Source of the DNA: Flavobacterium pisciphilum
GTDB taxonomy: Bacteria > Bacteroidota > Bacteroidia > Flavobacteriales > Flavobacteriaceae
Assembly: GCF_020905345.1 (NCBI RefSeq)
Contig: NZ_JAJJMO010000001.1
Span: 744,001 to 808,000 of the forward strand
Direction: 5' to 3'
DNA length: 64,000 nucleotides
The position numbers and the translations under genes were made by a program. Under the pieces are notes generated by a model. It was not told the origin of the DNA. It searched no databases and was given only the letters and a program-made list of their open reading frames with translations. This document shows, in pieces, positions 1 to 9,386 of this stretch (within the stretch, counting starts at the first letter, position 1; every line of letters begins with the position of its first letter).

Positions 1-1355
1 TTTTCCTGAACGCTGTAATTCTGTATTTCTAAATCGTTTGGTGATTTTTTTCCTTTGTATTTGTTTATCGGAAAATTTCTAAAAACAAACAGAGTATCAA
101 AAAAACCATGCTGGATATTGTTATATCTTTTAATACTACTTAATGCCGTATGCTGAAACTCTCTTGCTTTTACATGCTGATCCTGTAATACCTGCAACCA
201 TGATGATACAGAATCATTTTCATCGATTCTGGCTCTAAAAGGAATTGTATTAATATACAGTCCTATTTTTTCTTCGTACTTAGTTTCTAGCGGTCTTCCT
301 GAAACTGTAACTCCAAATACGATATCATTGTTTGATGTATATCTTGCCAATAGCAAAGCCCAAATACCCTGCAACAAAGTACTTACCGTTATATTAACCT
401 GTTTCGTATATGCCGTAATTTTATCTGTAAACGGCTGATCAAAATCTAAATAAACATCTTTGTAATCTCCAATCGAATGCTGATGCTCTAATTGATTATT
501 GACAAAAGGAAATAATGATGGTTCACTAAAATTTTCTAAATAAGATGTCCAAAACAATTTTTCCTGTTCCGGATTAATGCTTTTTAAATATTTTATATAA
601 TCCTCAAATTTGTCTTCTTCACGTACTGGCGGAACTCCATTTTTTGTATAAATACTATAAGCCTCAACAAATTCTTTCATCAATATCTGTCCTGACCATC
701 CATCCCATAGAATATGATGTTTTGTCCAGATCATTCTGACTGCTTTATCATTAACCTGCACCAAGGTAATACGCATTAACGGAGGATTCTTAAAGTCAAA
801 CTCTTTAGATTGCTCATTTTGCAACAATGCCTCAAACTGATTTTCTAATTCCTCTTTCTCAAAATGTGTATAATCAACATGCTCATAATCAAAATTTATT
901 TTTTTATAGACACATTGTACAGGTATATTCAATTGGTCATGAATAAAAGCTGTTCTCAAAATCGTGTGGTTTTTTATCACATATCCCCATGCTTTTCTAA
1001 AAGCATTTAGATCCAGCCCATCCGGAAATTCCATATTAAACTGTGTCTTATATGTAGTACTTTTGGGATTGTACAAACTATGAAACAAAATGCCTTCCTG
1101 TAATGGGCTCAATTCGTATAAAGCAGAAATATCTTCTTTGTTAATTTTGTGATCATTGGTATCAATATCCTTTTTTAAAAAGGCTACTAATTCACTTTTA
1201 TTACTTTTAATAAAAGTCATGATTTCAGCATCTTTTTTAATTAATTCAATCTCATTCGAAGATAATTTTCCCTCCGATCCTTTTAATATTAAATCATTAC
1301 CTTGTACTTCAAGAGTCAGCCCAAGAGCTGCTATTTTATTTAAAAATGGATTCAT
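1..1355 (-). CDS. NRPS F, N-terminal part (docking domain plus D-accepting condensation domain), cut by window edge
   Basis: Last NRPS gene of the operon seen here; it runs off the window at base 1, so only about 451 residues are visible. Residues 1-62 resemble a TubC-type N-terminal docking domain. A condensation domain follows, opening with YELSPLQEGILFH, a signature I associate with domains that accept a D-configured donor, and with an intact HHxxxDG motif read as HHILWDGWS. This fits its position: the upstream protein (NRPS E) ends in an epimerization domain and a short acidic tail. The start is ATG at 1355, 46 bp after the NRPS E stop. Any adenylation, carrier or thioesterase domain lies outside the window. 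Very likely NRPS; what it adds to the peptide is unknown. Confidence 0.93.
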   Translation of the reverse strand, partial: MNPFLNKIAALGLTLEVQGNDLILKGSEGKLSSNEIELIKKDAEIMTFIKSNKSELVAFLKKDIDTNDHKINKEDISALYELSPLQEGILFHSLYNPKSTTYKTQFNMEFPDGLDLNAFRKAWGYVIKNHTILRTAFIHDQLNIPVQCVYKKINFDYEHVDYTHFEKEELENQFEALLQNEQSKEFDFKNPPLMRITLVQVNDKAVRMIWTKHHILWDGWSGQILMKEFVEAYSIYTKNGVPPVREEDKFEDYIKYLKSINPEQEKLFWTSYLENFSEPSLFPFVNNQLEHQHSIGDYKDVYLDFDQPFTDKITAYTKQVNITVSTLLQGIWALLLARYTSNNDIVFGVTVSGRPLETKYEEKIGLYINTIPFRARIDENDSVSSWLQVLQDQHVKAREFQHTALSSIKRYNNIQHGFFDTLFVFRNFPINKYKGKKSPNDLEIQNYSVQE

Positions 1356-1401
1356 ATCTTTAATCTAATGATGGGTTATGGTTAAAAAAGTAGTCAATAG
1401 G

Positions 1402-4400
1402 TTAGAATTTTATAACACCTTCTGTTTCAAAGTCATTATTTTCAAACAGGCTGTCAAGCTCTTCTATACTAATCTTTTCCTGTAGGTTAAAATCTGAAGG
1501 TGTAAAATCAGTAACTTCTTTGTTTACAGAATGATCTATTAGCCTAGTTAAATTTTTAACGAATTGCTGTGCCAGATTTTCTATTGTTTTTTGCTCATAT
1601 TGCTTATTTGAATAATCAAATGAAAAACCTAAAGTATTATTGACTATTGCCCCTTTTACTACCAATTTGTCACGTATTGGATAATTCTTATTGATATGCG
1701 AACCTGTATTTTCATCAGCGCCTAAGAACCAGTTGCTTTTATTGATTACATTGTCCATTTGTCCTAAATAATTAAATACCAGATCCCATGATTTTCCGGC
1801 TAACAGCCCATTGATTTCACTATCAGTATTAAGGTATTTTAGAGCCCCATAACCTAAGCCTTTATCAGGAACATTTCGTATTTTTTCTTTTACAGATTTG
1901 ATCAATTCTCCTTCTGTTTCAAAATCAGTTTGTAACAGTAAAGGGTATTTGTTTGTAAACCAACCTGTTGTATTTGTTATATCGATATCTTCTGAGAACA
2001 ATTCCCTACCGTGCATTTCTAAACCTACTATCACATCAGGCTCCCCTGTCCATTCACTGATTGTCTTTGTTAAGCCAGCCAGTAAAAGATCATTTATTTC
2101 AGTATTATAAGCTTTATTAGCCGACTTGAGCAGTAATGTTGTATGTTCTTCGCTGATATTAACAACATGTACCTGAAGTGTGTCTCTCTTTTGAGATGGA
2201 GCATCATAATCTGTACTAAAAGGAATGTATTTTTCTTTTACCTGAGTCCAATATTCTTTTTGATCTGTAGCTTTTTTTGAATTTGCATAAGTATGAAGTA
2301 GATTGCCCCAATCTCTGTAAGAAGAGGTTTTTAAACCTAATTCAACATTAACATTTTGTACCAATGCGTTCAGGATTACTTCTAACTCATCCAGAATAAT
2401 TCGCAATGAAACTCCGTCAACTCCTAAATGGTGAAGACTAATAAACAATCTGTTGTGCTCTTCAAAAACTGGTGTTTTAATAAATATAAACTGTGTTATA
2501 TGACCACTAACAATTACTTTGTTATTTTGTGCATTTTCACAAATCTCACTTATTTTATTTTTTATTCCTGATTCAACTTCCTCAGTCAGGTCAATACTTT
2601 CAAAATACCCGAAATTATCTGTATACGATTGAATATAAATGTCTCCATCCTGTTCAAATTTTAATCGTAACGTATCATGTCTTTCGGTTAAAATTTTTAA
2701 TGCTTTCTTTAAATGCCCTTCGTTAATCTGTTTATTGATTTTTAAAAATAAATTCATATTAAAATGTGACATATGATCATTTTGTTCTTCAAAAAACCAT
2801 TTCTGAATTGGTGTTAAAGGCAATGTTCCTTCAATAATTCCCTGTTCAGGAATTATTTTGTTTTTAGATTGATTTTCTAATGCAATTTTAAGTCCTGAAA
2901 TAGTTTTATAATCAAATAAATCCTGAACTTTAAAATCGTGCCCTTTTCTTTTTGCACGGCTCACAAATTGTATTACAGTAATAGAATCACCTCCCAAAGC
3001 AAAGAAATCATCATTGATTCCTATTCTTTCTACATTAAGTAAAGACAACCATATTTCGCATAAATCTTCCTCGAGTTCATTTCGGGGAGCTTCATAATCC
3101 TGATTACTTTCATAACCTTTAGGACTTGGAAGCGATTTCCTGTCTATTTTTCCATTGCTTGTTAACGGCATATGGTCCAATTCAATATAAATTCCTGGAA
3201 CCATATAATCAGGTAAACGGGACTGTAGGAAAGATTTTAATCCTTCTTCGCTGTAACCTGATTCTGGTACCAGATAACATACCAATCTTTTATAGCCGTT
3301 GCTGTCTTCATCTGCCAATACAATACTCTGATCTACAAAATCATAAGACAAGACTGTTGAAGCTATTTCATGCGGTTCTACTCTGTATCCTCGTATTTTT
3401 ACCTGATCGTCTATACGACCCAAAAAGATAATTTCTCCATCAGGACGCATACGGACTTTATCTCCAGTTTTATACAATACTCCTTCTCCAAACGGATTGG
3501 TTATAAAATGTTTTGCGGTTAATTCTGGATGATTCACATACCCTTTGGCAACTCCTAAACCTCCTATAAGCAACTCACCTGAAATTCCCAAAGGACATAA
3601 CTCAAGATCTTCATTAACGATGTAAACAGAAGTCGATGAAAAAGGTTTTCCAACAGGAACCTGCACATAAGAGTTATCTAGTGAAACACGATGAAGCAGT
3701 TTCCCGATGGTAGTTTCTGTCGGACCATAATGGTTTATGATTTCAATATGGCTTTGCTGGTCACGCAGGCGATCTAAAATATCTAAAGACAAAACTTCGC
3801 CCCCAAATATTATCATAGAAGCAGGTAATAGTAAATGATTCGGGCCTGATATCGCTTTCCAGTGCGAAGGCACTATTTTAATACAATCAATGGATTCTTT
3901 TTCGATATGCCCTTTAAGGGATTCCGCGTCCATTAATGTTTGCTTTGAGAAACCGTACAAAGTTCCTCCGCCTAGTAAAGAACCATATACTACTGTTTTT
4001 CCTAAATCGGCAGACAATGAAGACATCAGCCCAAAACGACTGAAACGGCTTAAGGATAATGTATGCTCCAGACCCTGATAATAATCAACTACATTAGAAT
4101 GGCTCACCATAACTCCTTTAGGTTTTCCTGTTGTGCCTGAAGTGTAAATTACATAAGCTGTATCGGATCCTGATATTGATGTAGTGCTTGTAGGATCTAA
4201 TTCTAAATCCATGAAATCACTATATTGAACATCTATTGAAAATACTGGAACTGTAAATGAAATAACATCAAATAAATCATCTGATAAAATAATTAAGGCT
4301 TTGATCGAAGCATCTTCGATGATATAGGCTTTTCTTTCTTCCGGAAGTTCCTTATCGATAAATACATATCCTGCTCCTGATTTTAAAATCCCTAAAAGAC

Positions 4401-7400
4401 AAAGCACTGACCACTCGTTTGTATCCATTAGGATTCCAACAAGATCATTGTTCTTTAGATTGTACGTTTTTCTTAAATAATAACCTAAACGATCTGACTG
4501 AACATCTAATTCTTGATAAGTATTTTTTTGTGAGTTAAAAGAATAAGCAATTGCATCTGGTTTTAAAGCAACACTCTTACTGAATAAATCTAAAATCGTT
4601 ACACCCGATTCTTCAAAAGAGTTTGACGGATAAATATCTAGTAAAGCAGTACGTTCCTCTTCAGATTGATATTCTAATTTATTAATTGCTATTTCCTTAT
4701 CTTCTACAAGATTATTTAACAAATTAGTAAAATGATTTCTCATTTGTTCCATCTTCCCTTTTGTGAAAAGATCTGTACAGTAATTTATATTAACAGACAA
4801 ACCATTTGTTTCTTCATGTATAAAGAAAGAGATATCAAATTTTGCAATATTATCTTCAGATGAAAATGGCTCACCTGTTATTTTGATATCATCAAACAAT
4901 TCTATTTCTGGTGCAGGATTATTGTTAAAAACAAGAGAGTGCTGAAATAATGATGTTCTGCTGCTGTCTCTTCCTGTTTCGAGTTTATCTACCACTTTTT
5001 CAAAAGGAACAGCTACATGCTCATAAGCTTCCAGAACTGTAGATTTTACTAATTTTAATAATTCGGTAAAAGAAGTCGTTTTGTCAAATTGGGTACGAAG
5101 TGTCAATGTGTTTACAAAGAAACCTATCAATGGTTCTAAATCTTTGTTTTCTCTGTTCGAAACTGTTGTTCCTATACAAATATCGGTTTGACCTGTATAA
5201 TGATAAAAAAGTACTTTATAAACTGAAATTAAAAGCATATAAAGTGTCGTTTTCTCACTTTGTGCAATTTCCTTAAGTTTGTTGGTCAGGTTTTCATCTA
5301 TAAAGAAACGTACATAAGATCCTTTTGTACTTTGCACAGCAGGTCTGTCAAAATCAGTTGGCAGATCCAGTACTTCTAATCCTTTTAGTTTATTTTCCCA
5401 GTATTTTATTTTATCTGCTACTTTTTCTTCTTCAAAATTATTTCTTTGCCATATCGAATAATCTGCATACTGAATTTTTAATTCAGGCAAAATAGGTTCT
5501 ACATTTTGAATTTTTGATTTATATATTTCTACAAATTCATTGATTAACAAAGACATAGACCATCCATCTGATGCAATATGATGTCTTACGTTTAAGAGCA
5601 AAAACTCTGTCTCAGATAATTTAATCAAACTTGCACGAAGCATAAAATCTGTCGTTAAATCAAATGGAGAAGATATTTTTTCCTCGATATATTTTTCTAC
5701 TTCAACAGGCTGATCTGCATTTTCAAATGCCGTAACATAATCCAATTTCCAACCCGAAGCATCATTGATTTTTTGATAAGGAATTCCATCCTCATTAAAA
5801 AAAACAGTTCTTAAAGATTCATGTCTGTCAATGATTTTTGAATAAACATATTCAATCGTTTTGGGATCAATTTTTCCTTTTATTCTAAATAATGCTGGCT
5901 GATGGTAAGGTAAACTTCCTTTCCAGTTATCAATAAACCACAAGCGTTCCTGAGCAAATGACAAAGGAATTTTTTCTGGTCTTACCTGCGGATGAATTGT
6001 AAGATCTTTTTCTTCCAGAGATTGATTTAGAATAAAATGAGAAAGTTTGCTTACAGTTGGGCTTTCAAACAAATCTGTAATTGAGATTTCAACATTTTGT
6101 TTGTTTTTTATTTCCGAAATTAATTGGATTGCCAAAATAGAATGTCCTCCCAAAGCAAAGAAATCATCATTGATTCCTACTCTTTCTATATTAAATAAAG
6201 ATGACCATATTTCGCATAAATCTTCCTCGAGTTCATTTCGGGGAGCTTCATAATCTTGATTACTTTCATAACCTTTAGGACTTGGAAGCGATTTCCTGTC
6301 TATTTTTCCATTGCTTGTTAACGGCATATGGTCCAATTCAATATAAATTCCTGGAACCATATAATCAGGTAATCGGGACTGCAGAAAAGATTTTAATCCT
6401 TCTTCGCTATAACCTGATTCTGGTACCAGATAACATACCAATCTTTTATAGCCGTTGCTGTCTTCATCTGCCAATACAATACTCTGATCTACAAAATCAT
6501 AAGACAAGACTGTTGAAGCTATTTCATGCGGTTCTACTCTGTATCCTCGTATTTTTACCTGATCGTCTATACGACCCAAAAAGATAATTTCTCCATCGGG
6601 ACGCATACGGACTTTATCTCCAGTTTTATACAATACTCCTTCTCCAAACGGATTGGTTATAAAATGTTTTGCAGTTAATTCTGGATGATTCACATACCCT
6701 TTGGCAACTCCTAAACCTCCTATAAGCAACTCACCTGAAATTCCCAAAGGACATAACTCAAGATCTTCATTAACGATGTAAACGGAAGTCGATGAAAAAG
6801 GTTTTCCAACAGGAACCTGCACATAAGAGTTATCTAGTGAAACACAATGAAGCAGTTTCCCGATGGTAGTTTCTGTCGGACCATAATGGTTTATGATTTC
6901 AATATGACTTTGCTGGTCACGCAGGCGATCTAAAATATCTAAAGACAAAACTTCGCCTCCAAATATTATCATAGAAGTAGGTAATAGTAAATGATTCGGG
7001 CCTGATATCGCTTTCCAGTGCGAAGGCACTATTTTAATACAATCAATGGATTCTTTTTCGATATGCCCTTTAAGGGATTCCGCGTCCATTAATGTTTGCT
7101 TTGAGAAACCGTACAAAGTTCCTCCGCCTAGTAAAGAACCATATACTACTGTTTTTCCTAAATCGGCAGACAATGAAGACATCAGTCCAAAACGACTGAA
7201 ACGGCTTAAGGATAATGTATGCTCCAGACCCTGATAATAATCAACTACATTAGAATGGCTCACCATAACTCCTTTAGGTTTTCCTGTTGTGCCTGAAGTG
7301 TAAATTACATAAGCTGTATCGGATCCTGATATTGATGTAGTGCTTGTAGGATCTAATTCTAAATCCATGAAATCACTATATTGAACATCTATTGAAAATA

Positions 7401-9366
7401 CTGGAACTGTAAATGAAATAACATCAAATAAATCATCTGATAAAATAATTAAGGCTTTGATCGAAGCATCTTCGATGATATAGGCTTTTCTTTCTTCCGG
7501 AAGTTCCTTATCGATAAATACATATCCTGCTCCTGATTTTAAAATCCCTAAAAGACAAAGCACTGACCACTCGTTTGTATCCATTAGGATTCCAACAAGA
7601 TCATTGTTCTTTAAATTGTACGTTTTTCTTAAATAATAACCTAAACGATCTGACTGAACATCTAATTCCTGATAAGTATTTTTTTGTGAGTTAAAAGAAT
7701 AAGCAATTGCATCTGGTTTTAAAGCAACACTCTTACTGAATAAATCTAAAATCGTTACTCCCGATTCTTCAAAAGAGTTTGACGGATAAATATCTAGTAA
7801 AGCAGTACGTTCTATTTTTGATAAATAATCGATAGCTTTTAGTGTTTGGCTCGGTTCATCCAGAATTTGTGCAGCCAATTGTTTGAAGTGAGCTATTAAC
7901 TTTTCTATCATTCCTCTTTCATACACATCTGTATTGAAGGTAATATCAAAAAACAAATGATTACCTACTTTACTAAAAATAATAGCCAAATCTACTTTTG
8001 ATACTATTTTACCCAAATCGAATATTCTGTCTATTTTATTAGGATCTACAACAAAATCTTCTGCATTAGCCTGTGTTTCTGGCAAGCCGATAATTACATC
8101 AAATATTGCACTTCTGGAAGGATTTCTAAGTAAGTTTAGATCTTCAGTTAATAAATCAAACGGGTATTGTTGAAAATTGAAGCTTTCTAATGTATTACCT
8201 TTAATCTGATTAAACAGCTCATCAAAACTAGCCGAAGGATCCAGTATATCTCTTAAAGGCAATGTGTTGATAAAAAAACCTACCTGATCGTCTAAATCAA
8301 GATGATTTCTACCCGCTATCGGGGCACCAATAACAATATCGTTTTGTCCGGTATATTTATAGAATAATGTTTTCCATAATGCCACAAGGCCTATATAAAG
8401 ACTTCCAGCATTGGCTTTACAATAAGATTCCAGTTTCATAGTCGTTTCTGCAGAAACATATGCACCCAACTTATAGCCATTATACGTTTTTGTTTTAGGT
8501 CTAATTTTTTCGCTTGGTAAATCTAGCAACGGAAGATCTCCTACAAATTTATTCTTCCAAAATTCCTTGTGCTTTTCAAAAGCTCCGTTTCGAATTTGTC
8601 CTTGCTGCCAAGCGGCATACTCTTTATAATGGATTCTTAGCTCAGGTAAACTATGAGCTGTTTCTTTTTGATAAGATTCATACAAGGCAAAAGTATCTCT
8701 AAACAAGATTTCCATAGACCAAGCATCTCCAATGATGTGATGTATGTTGAAATACAAGATAAATTTCTCATCAGATAATTTATAGATTGAGACTCTAAAC
8801 AAAGGTCCTTTTTGCAGGTCAAAAGGCTTATACTCATCACTTTCAATATACGACTTAGCCAAAGCAGCACCATTTTGATCCTGACTTAAATCTAAATAGT
8901 CAACACTGAAATTAATATCTTTTAGAGGTAAAACCCATTGTCTTATTTCTCCTTTTTCATCCTTTTTAAATATAGTTCTTAATATCTCATGCCTTTCTAT
9001 CAATGCATTAATAGCTTTTTTGAAATTATCAATATTGTAATTTCCATTGAGTTCAAAGTTGGAGGGAATATTATATGCAACTGCTCCTTTTTCAAAATGA
9101 TTAAGTATCCATAAACGGCGCTGAGAAGATGATAATTCGTAATTTTCATAATCTTCAAGTTTTGGAATATTTAGTTTTAAGTCATTACTAAAAGCATTTT
9201 TTTCTTGGGATAATAAATAATCCTCTAATGAAGACTTGTTGTTTCTAATCTCTTCCAGTAATTCTGGACTTATAGAACCTGCATCTTTTTTATACACCTT
9301 GAGTTTTCCATTCTCAAGCTTTAGTAGTAATTTATTCTCTATTATTTTTTTTATAATACTCTCCAT
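1402..9366 (-). CDS. NRPS E: docking-C-A-T-C-A-T-E, two near-identical Asp-type modules
   Basis: Dimodular synthetase of about 2654 residues. Order: TubC-like docking domain (1-55), C (motif HHIIGDAWS near 210, with Ala replacing the usual Gly of HHxxxDG), A (YTSGTTGKPKG near 690), T (LGGHS near 1070), C (HHIASDGWS near 1262), A (near 1740), T (LGGDS near 2123), E (HHLGVDG near 2310). The GGDS carrier motif before E and GGHS before C follow the usual pattern. Both A domains hand-align to the code DLTKIGHIG(K), one change from the classical Asp code DLTKVGHIGK, so the protein should add Asp then D-Asp. The A domains are a recent 1.67 kb duplication. The C-terminus is acidic (EELDSLFENNDFETEG), as expected for a tail that contacts the docking domain of NRPS F. 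The start is ATG at 9366; a TTG three codons upstream is less likely. Confidence 0.94.
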   Translation of the reverse strand: MESIIKKIIENKLLLKLENGKLKVYKKDAGSISPELLEEIRNNKSSLEDYLLSQEKNAFSNDLKLNIPKLEDYENYELSSSQRRLWILNHFEKGAVAYNIPSNFELNGNYNIDNFKKAINALIERHEILRTIFKKDEKGEIRQWVLPLKDINFSVDYLDLSQDQNGAALAKSYIESDEYKPFDLQKGPLFRVSIYKLSDEKFILYFNIHHIIGDAWSMEILFRDTFALYESYQKETAHSLPELRIHYKEYAAWQQGQIRNGAFEKHKEFWKNKFVGDLPLLDLPSEKIRPKTKTYNGYKLGAYVSAETTMKLESYCKANAGSLYIGLVALWKTLFYKYTGQNDIVIGAPIAGRNHLDLDDQVGFFINTLPLRDILDPSASFDELFNQIKGNTLESFNFQQYPFDLLTEDLNLLRNPSRSAIFDVIIGLPETQANAEDFVVDPNKIDRIFDLGKIVSKVDLAIIFSKVGNHLFFDITFNTDVYERGMIEKLIAHFKQLAAQILDEPSQTLKAIDYLSKIERTALLDIYPSNSFEESGVTILDLFSKSVALKPDAIAYSFNSQKNTYQELDVQSDRLGYYLRKTYNLKNNDLVGILMDTNEWSVLCLLGILKSGAGYVFIDKELPEERKAYIIEDASIKALIILSDDLFDVISFTVPVFSIDVQYSDFMDLELDPTSTTSISGSDTAYVIYTSGTTGKPKGVMVSHSNVVDYYQGLEHTLSLSRFSRFGLMSSLSADLGKTVVYGSLLGGGTLYGFSKQTLMDAESLKGHIEKESIDCIKIVPSHWKAISGPNHLLLPTSMIIFGGEVLSLDILDRLRDQQSHIEIINHYGPTETTIGKLLHCVSLDNSYVQVPVGKPFSSTSVYIVNEDLELCPLGISGELLIGGLGVAKGYVNHPELTAKHFITNPFGEGVLYKTGDKVRMRPDGEIIFLGRIDDQVKIRGYRVEPHEIASTVLSYDFVDQSIVLADEDSNGYKRLVCYLVPESGYSEEGLKSFLQSRLPDYMVPGIYIELDHMPLTSNGKIDRKSLPSPKGYESNQDYEAPRNELEEDLCEIWSSLFNIERVGINDDFFALGGHSILAIQLISEIKNKQNVEISITDLFESPTVSKLSHFILNQSLEEKDLTIHPQVRPEKIPLSFAQERLWFIDNWKGSLPYHQPALFRIKGKIDPKTIEYVYSKIIDRHESLRTVFFNEDGIPYQKINDASGWKLDYVTAFENADQPVEVEKYIEEKISSPFDLTTDFMLRASLIKLSETEFLLLNVRHHIASDGWSMSLLINEFVEIYKSKIQNVEPILPELKIQYADYSIWQRNNFEEEKVADKIKYWENKLKGLEVLDLPTDFDRPAVQSTKGSYVRFFIDENLTNKLKEIAQSEKTTLYMLLISVYKVLFYHYTGQTDICIGTTVSNRENKDLEPLIGFFVNTLTLRTQFDKTTSFTELLKLVKSTVLEAYEHVAVPFEKVVDKLETGRDSSRTSLFQHSLVFNNNPAPEIELFDDIKITGEPFSSEDNIAKFDISFFIHEETNGLSVNINYCTDLFTKGKMEQMRNHFTNLLNNLVEDKEIAINKLEYQSEEERTALLDIYPSNSFEESGVTILDLFSKSVALKPDAIAYSFNSQKNTYQELDVQSDRLGYYLRKTYNLKNNDLVGILMDTNEWSVLCLLGILKSGAGYVFIDKELPEERKAYIIEDASIKALIILSDDLFDVISFTVPVFSIDVQYSDFMDLELDPTSTTSISGSDTAYVIYTSGTTGKPKGVMVSHSNVVDYYQGLEHTLSLSRFSRFGLMSSLSADLGKTVVYGSLLGGGTLYGFSKQTLMDAESLKGHIEKESIDCIKIVPSHWKAISGPNHLLLPASMIIFGGEVLSLDILDRLRDQQSHIEIINHYGPTETTIGKLLHRVSLDNSYVQVPVGKPFSSTSVYIVNEDLELCPLGISGELLIGGLGVAKGYVNHPELTAKHFITNPFGEGVLYKTGDKVRMRPDGEIIFLGRIDDQVKIRGYRVEPHEIASTVLSYDFVDQSIVLADEDSNGYKRLVCYLVPESGYSEEGLKSFLQSRLPDYMVPGIYIELDHMPLTSNGKIDRKSLPSPKGYESNQDYEAPRNELEEDLCEIWLSLLNVERIGINDDFFALGGDSITVIQFVSRAKRKGHDFKVQDLFDYKTISGLKIALENQSKNKIIPEQGIIEGTLPLTPIQKWFFEEQNDHMSHFNMNLFLKINKQINEGHLKKALKILTERHDTLRLKFEQDGDIYIQSYTDNFGYFESIDLTEEVESGIKNKISEICENAQNNKVIVSGHITQFIFIKTPVFEEHNRLFISLHHLGVDGVSLRIILDELEVILNALVQNVNVELGLKTSSYRDWGNLLHTYANSKKATDQKEYWTQVKEKYIPFSTDYDAPSQKRDTLQVHVVNISEEHTTLLLKSANKAYNTEINDLLLAGLTKTISEWTGEPDVIVGLEMHGRELFSEDIDITNTTGWFTNKYPLLLQTDFETEGELIKSVKEKIRNVPDKGLGYGALKYLNTDSEINGLLAGKSWDLVFNYLGQMDNVINKSNWFLGADENTGSHINKNYPIRDKLVVKGAIVNNTLGFSFDYSNKQYEQKTIENLAQQFVKNLTRLIDHSVNKEVTDFTPSDFNLQEKISIEELDSLFENNDFETEGVIKF
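2990..4656. repeat. Direct repeat, copy 1 (second A domain of NRPS E)
   Basis: A stretch of 1667 bp almost identical to 6146-7812, with a constant offset of 3156 bp and only scattered single-base differences. It covers the second adenylation domain, from the end of the preceding C-A linker to the first residues of the carrier protein. Similarity stops abruptly at both ends (CCTCCCAAAGC at one side, AGCAGTACGTTC at the other), which points to recent gene conversion or intragenic duplication. Confidence 0.95.
6146..7812. repeat. Direct repeat, copy 2 (first A domain of NRPS E)
   Basis: Partner of 2990-4656. The encoded domains differ at very few residues (for example Thr/Ala before SMIIFGG and Cys/Arg after KLLH), none of them in the substrate-binding code positions. 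The flanking C and T domains of the two modules are clearly diverged, so the homogenised block is the A domain alone. Confidence 0.95.
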
Positions 9367-9386
9367 ACAATTCAATTATGTTTTTT

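Noticed and set aside
3126..6587. Two identical 101-codon plus-strand ORFs at 3126 and 6282
   Set aside because: They are antisense shadows of the duplicated adenylation domain in NRPS E; their identity only reflects the DNA repeat.
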